Assembly: GCA_963821325.1 (NCBI GenBank)
Contig: CAWGDC010000006.1
Coordinates: 1-64,000, forward strand
Direction: 5' to 3'
DNA: 64,000 nt
Origin: PALSA-555 sp963821325
Lineage (GTDB): Bacteria; Actinomycetota; Acidimicrobiia; IMCC26256; PALSA-555
Part shown: positions 43,024-51,435 of the stretch, piece by piece
Position numbering within the stretch: position 1 is the stretch's first letter
Layout: every line of letters begins with the position of its first letter
The notes under the pieces: generated by a model
Seen by the model: only the letters and a program-made list of their open reading frames with translations
The model's database searches: none
What the model was told of the DNA's origin: nothing
Position numbers and translations under genes: made by a program

Positions 43024-45609
43024 TTAGGCGCCGGCCGAGATGGCGTTCAGCGCCGCCTGGATGGTCGAGGCCGCCAACGCTGCGGGTCCACCGAAGGGCT
43101 GCAGCGTGTTCACCCTGCTGCCCGTGTGGGCGGCCGGGGTGATCGGGGTCACCAGGATGGGGTCGATCCCGAACGGGCTGCCGGCCTCGTTGAAGAAGCT
43201 CGTCAGCGCCGCACCGAGGGTGTTGGGGTCCTCGGTCAACAGGATCGGCTCCGTGAAGCTGCCCGTCACCACACTCGAGGTGATCGCGTCAGCGTAGTAG
43301 TCACCCCGAGCCATCGCCGCGGTGAACGTGCACCCGACGCCGTTGGTGCAGTTGTCGGTGTTCCAGCCGAGCCCGTCGGGGTTGTGACCACCCGCAGCGA
43401 GGCTGAGCACCGGGCTCCCCGTCAGCGTTGAGGTCGCACCCGGGTAGCCGCCGAGCTCGAAGCGGGCGATCTGGGTGGAGGTGTCACTGGCGTCTTGACC
43501 CGCCAGGCGCACCACCGCGATGCCGTTCGCACCCAACGTCGTGTTGACCGCATCCGAGATCGCCACCGGGCCACCCGGCTCGATGACCTGTTGGATCCCC
43601 AGATCCAACAGACCCGTCAGGGCCTGCGAACCCAGCCCACCGGGCGGGGTGATCAAGATCGGCAGCCCCAGGCTGCCAGCGCCCCAGTAGGCCATCGAGG
43701 AGACCGCCGCCGCGTCCTGGAAGCTCTGATCCGTCGCCAAGATCGCGGTGCGCACCGGCGTGGTCGGCAACGCCGCCCCCGCCCCATCCGTCGAGTCCTT
43801 GCCCGACGTGTTGTTGTACGGGTTCGAACCCAAACCGTTATAGAGCGGCACACCCGAGATGTTCAGGGTCCGCACATACCCGGAGTTCACGAACGTCGAC
43901 ACGTCCTGGGCGGTGTCATCCGCGGTGGGACCCCAGATCCGCGTCACGTTCAAGGTCAACGGGTTCGCTTCCGCGTCGGTGCGAGGCACCGACCCGCCGC
44001 ACTGGAACTGCTGAGTCCCCGCCAGCGTGTTGGCCACCCCATTCGAGACGGCCAGGTTCCCACCCACGATGAACACACTCGAGACACCCTCTTGGGCGAT
44101 CGCGTTCTCCGTGTAGGCCGACAGCGACCCGGTCGGGGTCAACAACACCCCGGTGCGCAGATACGCCGCCAGGTAGCTCGCCGTCAGCGCGTCGGGCCAG
44201 TTCTGATCCGTCGCCAACACCACCGAGGAGCCCACATCATGCTGCGAGGCGCTCGGCGGGGCGTTGTTCGGCAGACAATTCGTGTGCGGCGTCGCCGGAT
44301 AGCGGAACTCCAACGCCGCCACCGCCGTCTGATCCGCGTTCGACCCGAAGATCGGGGCGTTCACCGTGACCTGACCGATGGTGAACACCACCACCTGCCC
44401 GTAGTTCGTGGTGTCACCCAGACGGTTGACCTGGACCCCACCCGTGCAGGAGGTGTCGGTGCCGTTGATCTTCACGATCGCGACCACCGGACCGATCGTC
44501 GAGGACGAGTTCACCTCCAAGTTGTTGAACGTGAACACCGCTCCCGGGTCCGTCGTCGAGGACGTGGTCACCTGACCCGCCAACGTCGCCGTGCCACCAC
44601 CACTCACCGGCCCCGCGGTCACCGCACCCGTACCACCCGACGCGGTGAACGTCGGGCCACCCGCGGTCGACCACGTACTCCCACCCTGAAGCGTGAGGCA
44701 CACATACCCGGCCGCACCCGAGGTCAGCTGGCCGAACTTGGTCTCATGAATCGCCACCGGGCTGATCGGCGCGTTGATCGCGTTCGGCTGCACCGACACC
44801 GGCGGCACATTCGCCGTCACGAACACGTTCTCCACCGACGCGTTCGGCACCGTGTCCACCAGCGGCACCTGCGTCGCCGGGTAGGTGGGGAGGACCCAAC
44901 CCGTCGGGCTCGGCGCCGGGATCGTCACCGCCGACCCCGTACCAAACGTGTACGACGCCTGCACATTGATGTTCCCGGAGTTCGTGTCCGCACCCACCTG
45001 ATAGCTGATGAACGGGATCGGGATCGCACACGTCGCGCCCGCCGCGATCCCCGGGGTGGCGTTGATGTTCGAGAACGTCAAGCGCAACACGTCGTTCAAC
45101 CCCGACATGTTCGCCGGGTCCTGGGAGTACGTCCCCCACGTCGTGGTCACCTGCGGCACCGTCGCGCCCGTATCCGTGCACTGCGCGCCGATCACCGCCG
45201 GCGGAGACGCACCCGCGAACGCCACGAAGTTCGCCGTCGCCGGCGTCGCGTTGCTGTTCTGACCCGCGACCGTGCCGTTCGGGCTCACCGTGATGAAGAT
45301 CGAGTCGTTCTGCTCCCAGCGTGTGACGGCGGCCCCACCGGCGGAGTCACCCACGTTGAGGAGCATCCCCGCGGCCGGCCCCGTGGTCCCGCCCGCGATC
45401 TGCAGCTCGACGGCACCCGGCAACAAGCACAAGTCATGCAAGCCGAGGTCACAGAACGTCGGCGGGGACGTGCCGACACCGTTCAACTGGTCAGCGCCGG
45501 CCGGGCTCGCAAACAACCCCGCGAACCCACCCGCCGTCGCCACCACCGACAGGACCATCGCCCCAACCAACAAGCGACGGCCCCGCACAAAGCGCTTCAA
45601 CACGTTCAC
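43024..45609 (-). CDS. CWB2-repeat surface protein, copy 3 (intact)
   Basis: The complete 861-residue form. GTG 45609 with GGGAGG nearby; signal peptide MNVLKRFVRGRRLLVGAMVL to about SPAGA (residue 38). Residues 40-460 are beta-rich, Asn/Thr/Ser/Gly-rich, with pairs of Cys and a glycine-rich TASGGTGAVTAGPVSGGGTA segment, so an extended extracellular region. Residues about 470-861 contain three CWB2 units: VVLATDQNWPDALTASYLAA with VFIVGGNLAVS; AILATDQSFQDAAAVSSMAY with QQVIEPGGPVAIS; and MARGDYYADAITSSVVTGSF with VNTLQPFGGPAAL. CWB2 (PF04122) units bind secondary wall polymers in other Gram-positives. No sortase signal is present. Divergent from sigma gene 2 about 1.2 kb away. Confidence 0.88.
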   Translation of the reverse strand: MNVLKRFVRGRRLLVGAMVLSVVATAGGFAGLFASPAGADQLNGVGTSPPTFCDLGLHDLCLLPGAVELQIAGGTTGPAAGMLLNVGDSAGGAAVTRWEQNDSIFITVSPNGTVAGQNSNATPATANFVAFAGASPPAVIGAQCTDTGATVPQVTTTWGTYSQDPANMSGLNDVLRLTFSNINATPGIAAGATCAIPIPFISYQVGADTNSGNINVQASYTFGTGSAVTIPAPSPTGWVLPTYPATQVPLVDTVPNASVENVFVTANVPPVSVQPNAINAPISPVAIHETKFGQLTSGAAGYVCLTLQGGSTWSTAGGPTFTASGGTGAVTAGPVSGGGTATLAGQVTTSSTTDPGAVFTFNNLEVNSSSTIGPVVAIVKINGTDTSCTGGVQVNRLGDTTNYGQVVVFTIGQVTVNAPIFGSNADQTAVAALEFRYPATPHTNCLPNNAPPSASQHDVGSSVVLATDQNWPDALTASYLAAYLRTGVLLTPTGSLSAYTENAIAQEGVSSVFIVGGNLAVSNGVANTLAGTQQFQCGGSVPRTDAEANPLTLNVTRIWGPTADDTAQDVSTFVNSGYVRTLNISGVPLYNGLGSNPYNNTSGKDSTDGAGAALPTTPVRTAILATDQSFQDAAAVSSMAYWGAGSLGLPILITPPGGLGSQALTGLLDLGIQQVIEPGGPVAISDAVNTTLGANGIAVVRLAGQDASDTSTQIARFELGGYPGATSTLTGSPVLSLAAGGHNPDGLGWNTDNCTNGVGCTFTAAMARGDYYADAITSSVVTGSFTEPILLTEDPNTLGAALTSFFNEAGSPFGIDPILVTPITPAAHTGSRVNTLQPFGGPAALAASTIQAALNAISAGA

Positions 45610-45705
45610 AGAGCCTCCCGACTCAACAGCGACACAGACTCCGCCCCGCCGTCAGCGGAAGCGAAGTCAGCCTATATCGGGTACAACCCCAAAACGAGGG
45701 ATCTT

Positions 45706-45737
45706 GTGACACCAACCCCCAAACCCCGTGACACCAA
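45706..45737 (-). promoter_or_regulatory. Paired direct repeats in the leader of CWB2 copy 3
   Basis: GTGACACCAA at 45706-45715 and 45728-45737, as in the other two leaders. The rest of the leader (45610-45894) holds no gene. Confidence 0.6.
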
Positions 45738-45894
45738 AACCCCCCCAACCCCAACATCCCCACCCCGCACACCCCCCAACCTGACCAACCGCTGTCAACC
45801 CACCCGGCCCCCGGGCCCCAACCCACCACCCGGCCGCATCCGGATCGCGGGCAACCCCCGCAAACGTGGACGCATCCCACTCTGAGGGGATGTG

Positions 45895-46190
45895 ATGGCA
45901 GAGAGACAACGGAAATGCGACCCGGAGTTTCGAGAGGGCGCGATTCGGATCATCAGGGAGACGGGCACGCCGATCGCAGAGCTCGCCCATGACCTGGACC
46001 CGAATCCGGGCACGCTGGGACCGGGGTGAGCAAGAACACGCTCGAGCAGGGTGACGCCGAGGGCCTCACGCTCGATGAACGCGCCGAGTGGAAACAGCTC
46101 CGCAAGGACGACGCGGAGTCTGCGCATGCTGCGTGACGTCCTCAAACGATCCGCGGTCCTGTGCGTCACGGAGACGACGCTGAGCAGCGA
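45895..46190 (+). mobile_element. IS3-family orfA remnant
   Basis: ATG 45895 with GAGGGGATG just before it. It reads MAERQRKCDPEFREGAIRII then RETGTPIAELAHDLDPNPGT, the helix-turn-helix of IS3 orfA, followed by frame changes: WVSKNTLEQGDAEGLTLDER-like part, then LRMLRDVLKRSAVLCVTETT. All the expected orfA parts are there but out of frame, and no orfB follows. It sits between the CWB2 copy 3 leader and sigma gene 2. Confidence 0.78.
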
Positions 46191-46379
46191 CCCGGCACCG
46201 CGCCCGCCTCGTCGACAACACAGACACCCAAACGCTTGCACTCAAGTCCAACCCAGCGTCCAACATGGTCCCGGACCTTCCTTGGTGTGTGGCTCCGCCG
46301 AGAGCCCTCGCTTTCGCACCGCGGGAGATCCCCCTTCATGACCTTCAGGCGGTCCGGGGAGCGCCGACGGGCGCCGGTC

Positions 46380-46675
46380 CGGACCGGCAGGTCCAGCGTC
46401 GGGTCGGTCCACCGCCGCAGCGCGGTGGCGCGGGCCACCTCGACGTCGTCGGCGAGCAGCGACCCTTCCAGCCACTGCACCTTCCGGCCCGGGCGGATCG
46501 TGCGGGTCCGCATCGTGAGCGGGGTCAGCGGGACCGGGCGGAGCAGCTCGATCGTGAGGCGGGTCACGAACCGGGCGTCGCCCGGATCGGTCCGCTCGAG
46601 CGCCCGGGCCAGCAGTCCCGCCAGCCGACGCGGCGAAACCATCACGAGGCTCGCGGGACAGTCCCGTGGCTTCCG
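46380..46675 (-). pseudogene. Acyl-CoA thioesterase-like (TesB/hotdog) internal fragment
   Basis: A minus-strand frame reads AGLLARALERTDPGDARFVT, RLTIELLRPVPLTPLTMRTR and IRPGRKVQWLEGSLLADDVE then VARATALRRW. This matches the first hotdog domain of the TesB-like thioesterase family common in actinobacteria ('G-PPAALLARA', 'LT-ELLRPVPL', 'R-GR--Q-----L-ADG-EVARAT'). The normal start and the C-terminal domain are missing, so it is a fragment, probably a leftover of the pre-insertion chromosome or of a second insertion. Confidence 0.6.
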
Positions 46676-46848
46676 CTGCACGGTTCCGCGGCGGTCGCGG
46701 CCACGTCGCTTCGGTACCCAGAAGGGGGATGCTCGACGCGTGGACTCGCGGACGATGGTTGGCGCGGTCTCCGAGCCCGCATTAGCGTGCGCGGCGACCC
46801 CGAGTAGTGGTACGTGGTCGGGGGCGACCCCGCGGAAGGAGGAGCGGG

Positions 46849-48663
46849 GTGGTCGCAGAACCGAGTGAGCTCGCGGAGCCTGGGCGTGATCGGGCGCTGG
46901 TCGAGGCTCACTGCGCCGGCGACGGCGATGTCTTTGCGGTCATCGTCAAGGAGCACTACGGAATGCTCGTCGCCCTGGCCGAGCGTCGCCTGGGCAACCG
47001 TACCGAGGCCGAGGACGCCGTGCAGGAGGCCCTCGAGCGGGCGTTCCGGGCCCTCGGCAGCTTCGGAGGGGAGTTCCGGCTGGCGGCGTGGCTCAGCCGG
47101 ATCGTCACGAACGTCTGCGCCGACCATGGAGCCCGCCGAGTGGCTGAGCAGCGGCTCCCGGGCCGGCTGGGGTTCCGCGCGACGGCCGTCGCCGACGTCT
47201 CGGAGAGCACCTCGGACCCGACGGTGCTGCGCGCGGTGCAGGCGGCGATCGACGCGCTGCCACGGTCGCAGCGCAACACGTTCCTCCTGCATGAGCTCGA
47301 CGGGCTCTCCTACCCCCAGGTCGCCGATCAGCTGGGCATCTCCGAGGACAACGCCCGGGCGCGCGTGCACCGGGCACGAAGGACGCTGCAGCGCAGGCTG
47401 GACGCCACCCGCTCGGCCCTCGGCGGCCTGATCGCGGTGCCCCTCGGGATCAGAGCGCTCGCCGGGCGCCTCGCCGGCGCGGATCGGCGGGGCTCGTCAT
47501 CCTCGGGCAGGGGCACCGAGCTCCCCAACGGCGCCTCGGCGCTGCCCGCCCTCCCCGCCACCGCCAACCAGATGGCGGCCAGCCCGATCGGTCAAGTGGC
47601 GGTCGCGGTGGCGGCCAATCCCCGAGGTTCCCTGGTGGCCGGCCTCGCCGCCACCCTCGCCGTGGTCACGAGCGTGTTCGCCGGACCCGGGTCGGCCTCG
47701 TCGTCCACCGCCGCCGCGGTCGTCAGCCGCGTCACCCCGTCTCCCGCGCCGAGCGACCCGACGCTGGCCGCGGCGCCCTCGCCGACGACCACCGGCGCGT
47801 CGAGTGCCGCGGCGCCCAGCGCGCCGACGTCGGCCCCATCCGGGAGCGGTGCCAGCGCAGGCTGGATCGCCGCCGGAGCCGGTGGTGCGGCGTCGTCGCC
47901 AGCCTCGCCGGGCGGCGACCCGCTCGCCGCGCCCGTCGGGTCGCAACCGTGCCCGTGGGCCACGAACCTCGACACCCCGAGCCCGGTCGATGGGATGGTT
48001 GCCGCCATGCTGCGGACGCCGGCCCTGAACCTCACCCCAGGGTCCAGCAACCCAGTGCTGTCGACCAGCGCGACCATCAACGACTCGGTCCAGTCGGGCG
48101 CCGGGGGCGCCGGCGGCACGAGCGTGGACCTGCAGGCGCGCGTCTGCCTGCCACCCGAGCGGCCGGTCCTCGTGGTCGACGTCGCCGGGCCGGGCGGGGA
48201 CGTGGAGCTCTCCGGAGGCCTCATCCTCACCACCGGCGACAGCTCCGACACGAACTACATCTTCCGTGGCTCGGTGAGCTCCCCCGCCGCGTCGATGCCC
48301 TGGAACCTCCCCGATCGCTTCGTCGCCCTCGTCGAGGTGCGGGAGCCGGCCCACACCGCCAGTCTCTCGGTCGCGTTCCTCGGCACCCCTTACTCCTCGC
48401 CGAGTTCGCCGAGCACCGGAGCGGGGTCGGCCGCGCCCTCCGTGAGCCCGTCGACGCCGTCCGGCTCCTCGACGACACCGAGCACGGTTGCGTCGAGCGC
48501 CGCCGATCCGAGCGGCCCATCGACCGGCGCGTCCCCGGGCGCGGCCAGCGCCTCGCCCACGTCCCAGAGCGACGCGCCAACCCCGGACGGGTCGGGCCTA
48601 CCCGGCAGCCCCTCGCCCGCCGCCACGACCATCACCGGGTCCAGCGCCGACTCGAGTCCTTAG
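46849..48663 (+). CDS. ECF sigma factor fused to a membrane segment and extracytoplasmic domain (paralogue 2)
   Basis: GTG 46849 preceded by GGAAGGAGGAG; 604 residues. Region 2 is at about 13-80 (VIVKEHYGMLVALAERRLGN, AEDAVQEALERAFRALGSFG, LSRIVTNVCADHGARRVAE) and region 4 at 136-184 (LPRSQRNTFLLHELDGLSYP, QVADQLGISEDNARARVHRA). A single strong hydrophobic helix follows at about 260-283 (GSLVAGLAATLAVVTSVFAG), then a low-complexity linker, and a domain at about 366-508 with the same blocks as in paralogue 1: PCPW, GMVAAMLRTPALNL, ARVCL, VDVAGPGG, YIFRG, LPDRFVALVEVR, SVAFLGTP. The C-terminus is a Ser/Thr/Pro tail of about 95 residues. The linkers differ but both ends are conserved, implying selection on sigma and sensor parts. 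The glycosyltransferase start lies 6 bases downstream. Confidence 0.9.
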   Translation: MVAEPSELAEPGRDRALVEAHCAGDGDVFAVIVKEHYGMLVALAERRLGNRTEAEDAVQEALERAFRALGSFGGEFRLAAWLSRIVTNVCADHGARRVAEQRLPGRLGFRATAVADVSESTSDPTVLRAVQAAIDALPRSQRNTFLLHELDGLSYPQVADQLGISEDNARARVHRARRTLQRRLDATRSALGGLIAVPLGIRALAGRLAGADRRGSSSSGRGTELPNGASALPALPATANQMAASPIGQVAVAVAANPRGSLVAGLAATLAVVTSVFAGPGSASSSTAAAVVSRVTPSPAPSDPTLAAAPSPTTTGASSAAAPSAPTSAPSGSGASAGWIAAGAGGAASSPASPGGDPLAAPVGSQPCPWATNLDTPSPVDGMVAAMLRTPALNLTPGSSNPVLSTSATINDSVQSGAGGAGGTSVDLQARVCLPPERPVLVVDVAGPGGDVELSGGLILTTGDSSDTNYIFRGSVSSPAASMPWNLPDRFVALVEVREPAHTASLSVAFLGTPYSSPSSPSTGAGSAAPSVSPSTPSGSSTTPSTVASSAADPSGPSTGASPGAASASPTSQSDAPTPDGSGLPGSPSPAATTITGSSADSSP

Positions 48664-48669
48664 CCGGTC

Positions 48670-50143
48670 GTGGGACGCGTCCTCTACCTCGTCCATAACC
48701 TCCCGCCTGACGAGTACTCCGGCACGCCGCTCGTCACCTACGGTTACGCCACGGCGCTCGCCGCCCGGGGCTGGGACGTCACCGTCGTGTATCCGAGCCT
48801 GACCGCGGGGTCGTGGGCGAATGCACCCGCCCGGCGACCCGGCGAGGCCTTCGATCGGATCGAGGTGCCGGCCACCCCGTACCTCGGTCCGGGCTGGTCG
48901 ATCGAGGCGCCCTCCCACCCGGGCGGGGTCCACTCCGAGGCGTCGGCCGCGTTCCGCCGCGTCCTGCGCGACGTCGCCCCCGACGTCGTCCATGTGGTGA
49001 ACAACGTCCACCTGCCGTTGGATTGGCCGGAGCTCGCCAAGCGCGAAGGGGTGCCGGTGGTGCGCACCGTCACCTGCGCGGAGGACCTCTGCGCCCTGAT
49101 CGGCCCGGTGTCGCCACGCTCGGGGCCCGCCGGCTACTGCATCCCGCCCCTCACCCCTGAGCACTGCGCGACGTGCGTGCGCGCCTCGGACCCCAGCGTG
49201 GTCGGCTGGCCACCACCGGTCCCGGCCCCCCCTTCCTCTCGGCGCGAGCCGACCCCGAGCGACGGGGTGACCCCGTCGATGCTCGGTGTCGCGTCGGGGG
49301 TGCCCAGCCATCGGCTCGTGGCCCGGCTGGCCCGCAAGCGGGCCCGAGCGGCGGCGCAGTACCACCGGGTGTTCGACCGGGTGATCTTCCCGACCGCGGC
49401 GTTCCGCCGCTACTTCGAGGCGACGCTGCCCCTCGACCCCACCCGGACCCGCGTGGTCGAGTTCGGCATGGACCTGGCCCCCTGGCGAGGAGCCGCGAGC
49501 TCGGCGCGGCCCCGCCCGCGGCGGGACGCCGACCAGCCACTCGTGCTGTGCCTGGCCGGGACGCTGGATCGGGTCAAGGGCTACGCGACGGTCGTGGAGG
49601 CATTCACCGACCCGGCGCTGCTCACCCGTGACGACTACCGGCTCTGGCTGCTGGGCGGCGGCGACACGCGCCTCGTGGCCCCGCTCGTCGCGACGAACCC
49701 CAACGTCGAGCTGCGCGGCCCCTATCAAGCCCGCGCTGCTCCCGGAGCTGCTGGGCGGCGTCGACGTCGGACTCTCGACGTCGCGTTTCGAGACGTTTCA
49801 CCGCATCACCCGCGAGTACTTCCTCGCCGGGCTGCCGGTCATCGGCTCCCACGCGTTCGGGATCCGCGAGATCATCCGACACGGCGTGAACGGGCTCGTG
49901 TTCGACGACGCCGACCCCGTCAGCCTGACCCGGGCCGTGACCCGGCTCCTCGACGACCGGGACCTGCTCGAACGGCTCACGGCGGGCGCGCGCGCCACGC
50001 CGATCCGGTCCCTCGACGACGAGGCCGACGAGCTCGCCCGCCTCTACGACGGTGTCGTCGACGAAGCCCGCCGTGGCCCATCCGCGCTGACCAGCGCCCG
50101 TGCGTCCTCGCGGGACGCCTCGGTCGCGGGCTCGACGTGTTGA
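48670..50143 (+). CDS. GT4-type glycosyltransferase, one-base frame break
   Basis: GTG 48670, six bases after the sigma gene stop; about 490 residues once repaired. The N-terminal GT-B domain begins MGRVLYLVHNLPPDEYSGTP; 'DVVHVVNNVHLPLDWPELAK' and CAEDLCALIGPVSPRSGPAG with a Cys-rich CIPPLTPEHCATCVR segment follow. The C-terminal GT4 domain has AGTLDRVKGYATVVEAF, LLGGGDTR, and the EX7E region TREYFLAGLPVIGSHAFGIR with EIIRHGVNGL. Residue order is broken at about 49721-49735; removing one base restores PYQ..PALLPELLGGVDVGL. Sugar donor unknown. Its coupling to the sigma gene suggests co-expression with the surface-protein system. Confidence 0.85.
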
Positions 50144-50207
50144 ACGCCACCCGGTCGCCGGCGCGAGCCGCCGTCCGTGGTCGCGTCCCGCGTGGCCGCG
50201 GCGTGCG

Positions 50208-51430
50208 ATGACGCCCCCCATCGCCGAGGTGCACGGGCCGCGCACCGGTGTCGTCGCCGTGGTCGGGCCGCCCGGGTGCGGCGCCGACCTGGTAACCGGC
50301 GCGCTGGCCGCCGTCGGCGTCGGCGTGGTCGGCCGCCGAGGCCATGGTCTCGACGTCGCCGCCGGAGACGGGGACGACCCCGACGCGGCGCTCGCCCGCT
50401 TCGCCGAGCTGGTCCTCGCGGCGCGGCAGGCCACGCCCTGGGCGCCGCCGGAGCTCAGCCCAGGCTGGGAGGAGCAGCCGGAGGTCGCGGCCCTCGCCCC
50501 CGCCGCGTTCGCCGCCTTGCAGGCCGTCCTCACCCGCGGGAGCGCCGACCGCGGGGCCGGGACCGCCCTGGTGTGGTTCGAGCCGGCCGGCGCGCTCGTC
50601 CTCCCGTTCTGGCGGCGCCACGTCGGCGTCCCGCGGGGCGTGGTGCTGGCGTGGCGGGGACCGGAGGCCGCGGTCGAGGCACTCGACGCCGAGGGGATCG
50701 GGGCCGTGCCCGCCCTCGCGTTGTGGGAGGCCTACCTGGTCTGCGCCTCCACGGCGGCCGACGGGCTGCCGATGCTCGGCGTGGACGTCGAGGCGCTCGG
50801 AGCTCGCCCGGGCGGGGCCGCGCGACGAGCTCGCGGGGTTCCTGTCGGGCCTCGGCGTCGACGTCGCCGCCGACGCCACCGACCGGCTCACCGAGCTGCT
50901 CGCCCGCGGGGGCGGCTCCGAGGAGACCACGCAGGGTGGACGCGTCGACGACGCCCGCCGCGCCGGCGGCCACCGACGTTGTCGAGGGCGCCGACCTCGT
51001 GCGGGACCGGCAGCGAGGTCTGCTGGTCGCGGCCTCGGGCGTCCATCCCTGCTGGGAGCCGGCCGCCGATCTCGGGATCGGACCGTGGTCGGACGCCGTC
51101 CTGGCCGGACTGCGGGCCGCGCACCGCTCGGCGGGTGAGGCCGTCACCGCGTGGCTCGCCACGGACGAGGCGCAGACCGCCGCGGGAGAGGCCGAGGCGG
51201 CGATCTGGCCGCTGCGCGACCAGGTCCTTGGACTCGAGGCCGAGCGGTCCAGCCTCTCCGCCACGCTGATTCGGAGCGAAGCCGCTCAGGTCACCGCCCA
51301 GCATCGGGCGCATGCCTTCCATGAGGCGGCCCTCCAGCGCGACGCCATGCTCGGTTCCCTCCAGTGGCGCATCGGGCGGCTCATCGTCGGGCCGCTCCGA
51401 CGCCTCCGACGGCTGCTCCGGGGACGCTGA
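50208..51430 (+). CDS. P-loop sulfotransferase-like protein with C-terminal coiled coil, two frame breaks
   Basis: From ATG 50208 the first part reads GVVAVVGPPGCGADLVTGAL, a P-loop-like motif at the N-terminus of a nucleoside- or PAPS-binding fold, then 'ALVWFEPAGALVLPFWRRHV' and 'LALWEAYLVCASTAADGLPM', typical of the sulfotransferase-like proteins found beside polysaccharide GT genes. The frame shifts twice (about 50799 and 50930), each explained by one extra base: ALELARAGPRDELAGFL and TTRVDASTTPAAPAATD. The last 110 residues form a helix (LRDQVLGLEAERSSLSATLI, with an 'LGSLQWRIGRLIVGPLRRLR' end) like the coiled-coil linker of GT/methyltransferase fusions. Function uncertain. Confidence 0.65.
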
Positions 51431-51435
51431 GCCGG

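Larger units (their letters stand above)
42959..45838. repeat. Long direct repeat R3 (intact CWB2 copy 3 with flanks)
   Basis: About 2.88 kb, nearly identical to R1 (30201-33083), same orientation, 12.75 kb away. Recombination between them would delete or duplicate sigma gene 1, both secreted genes and copy 2. Confidence 0.9.
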
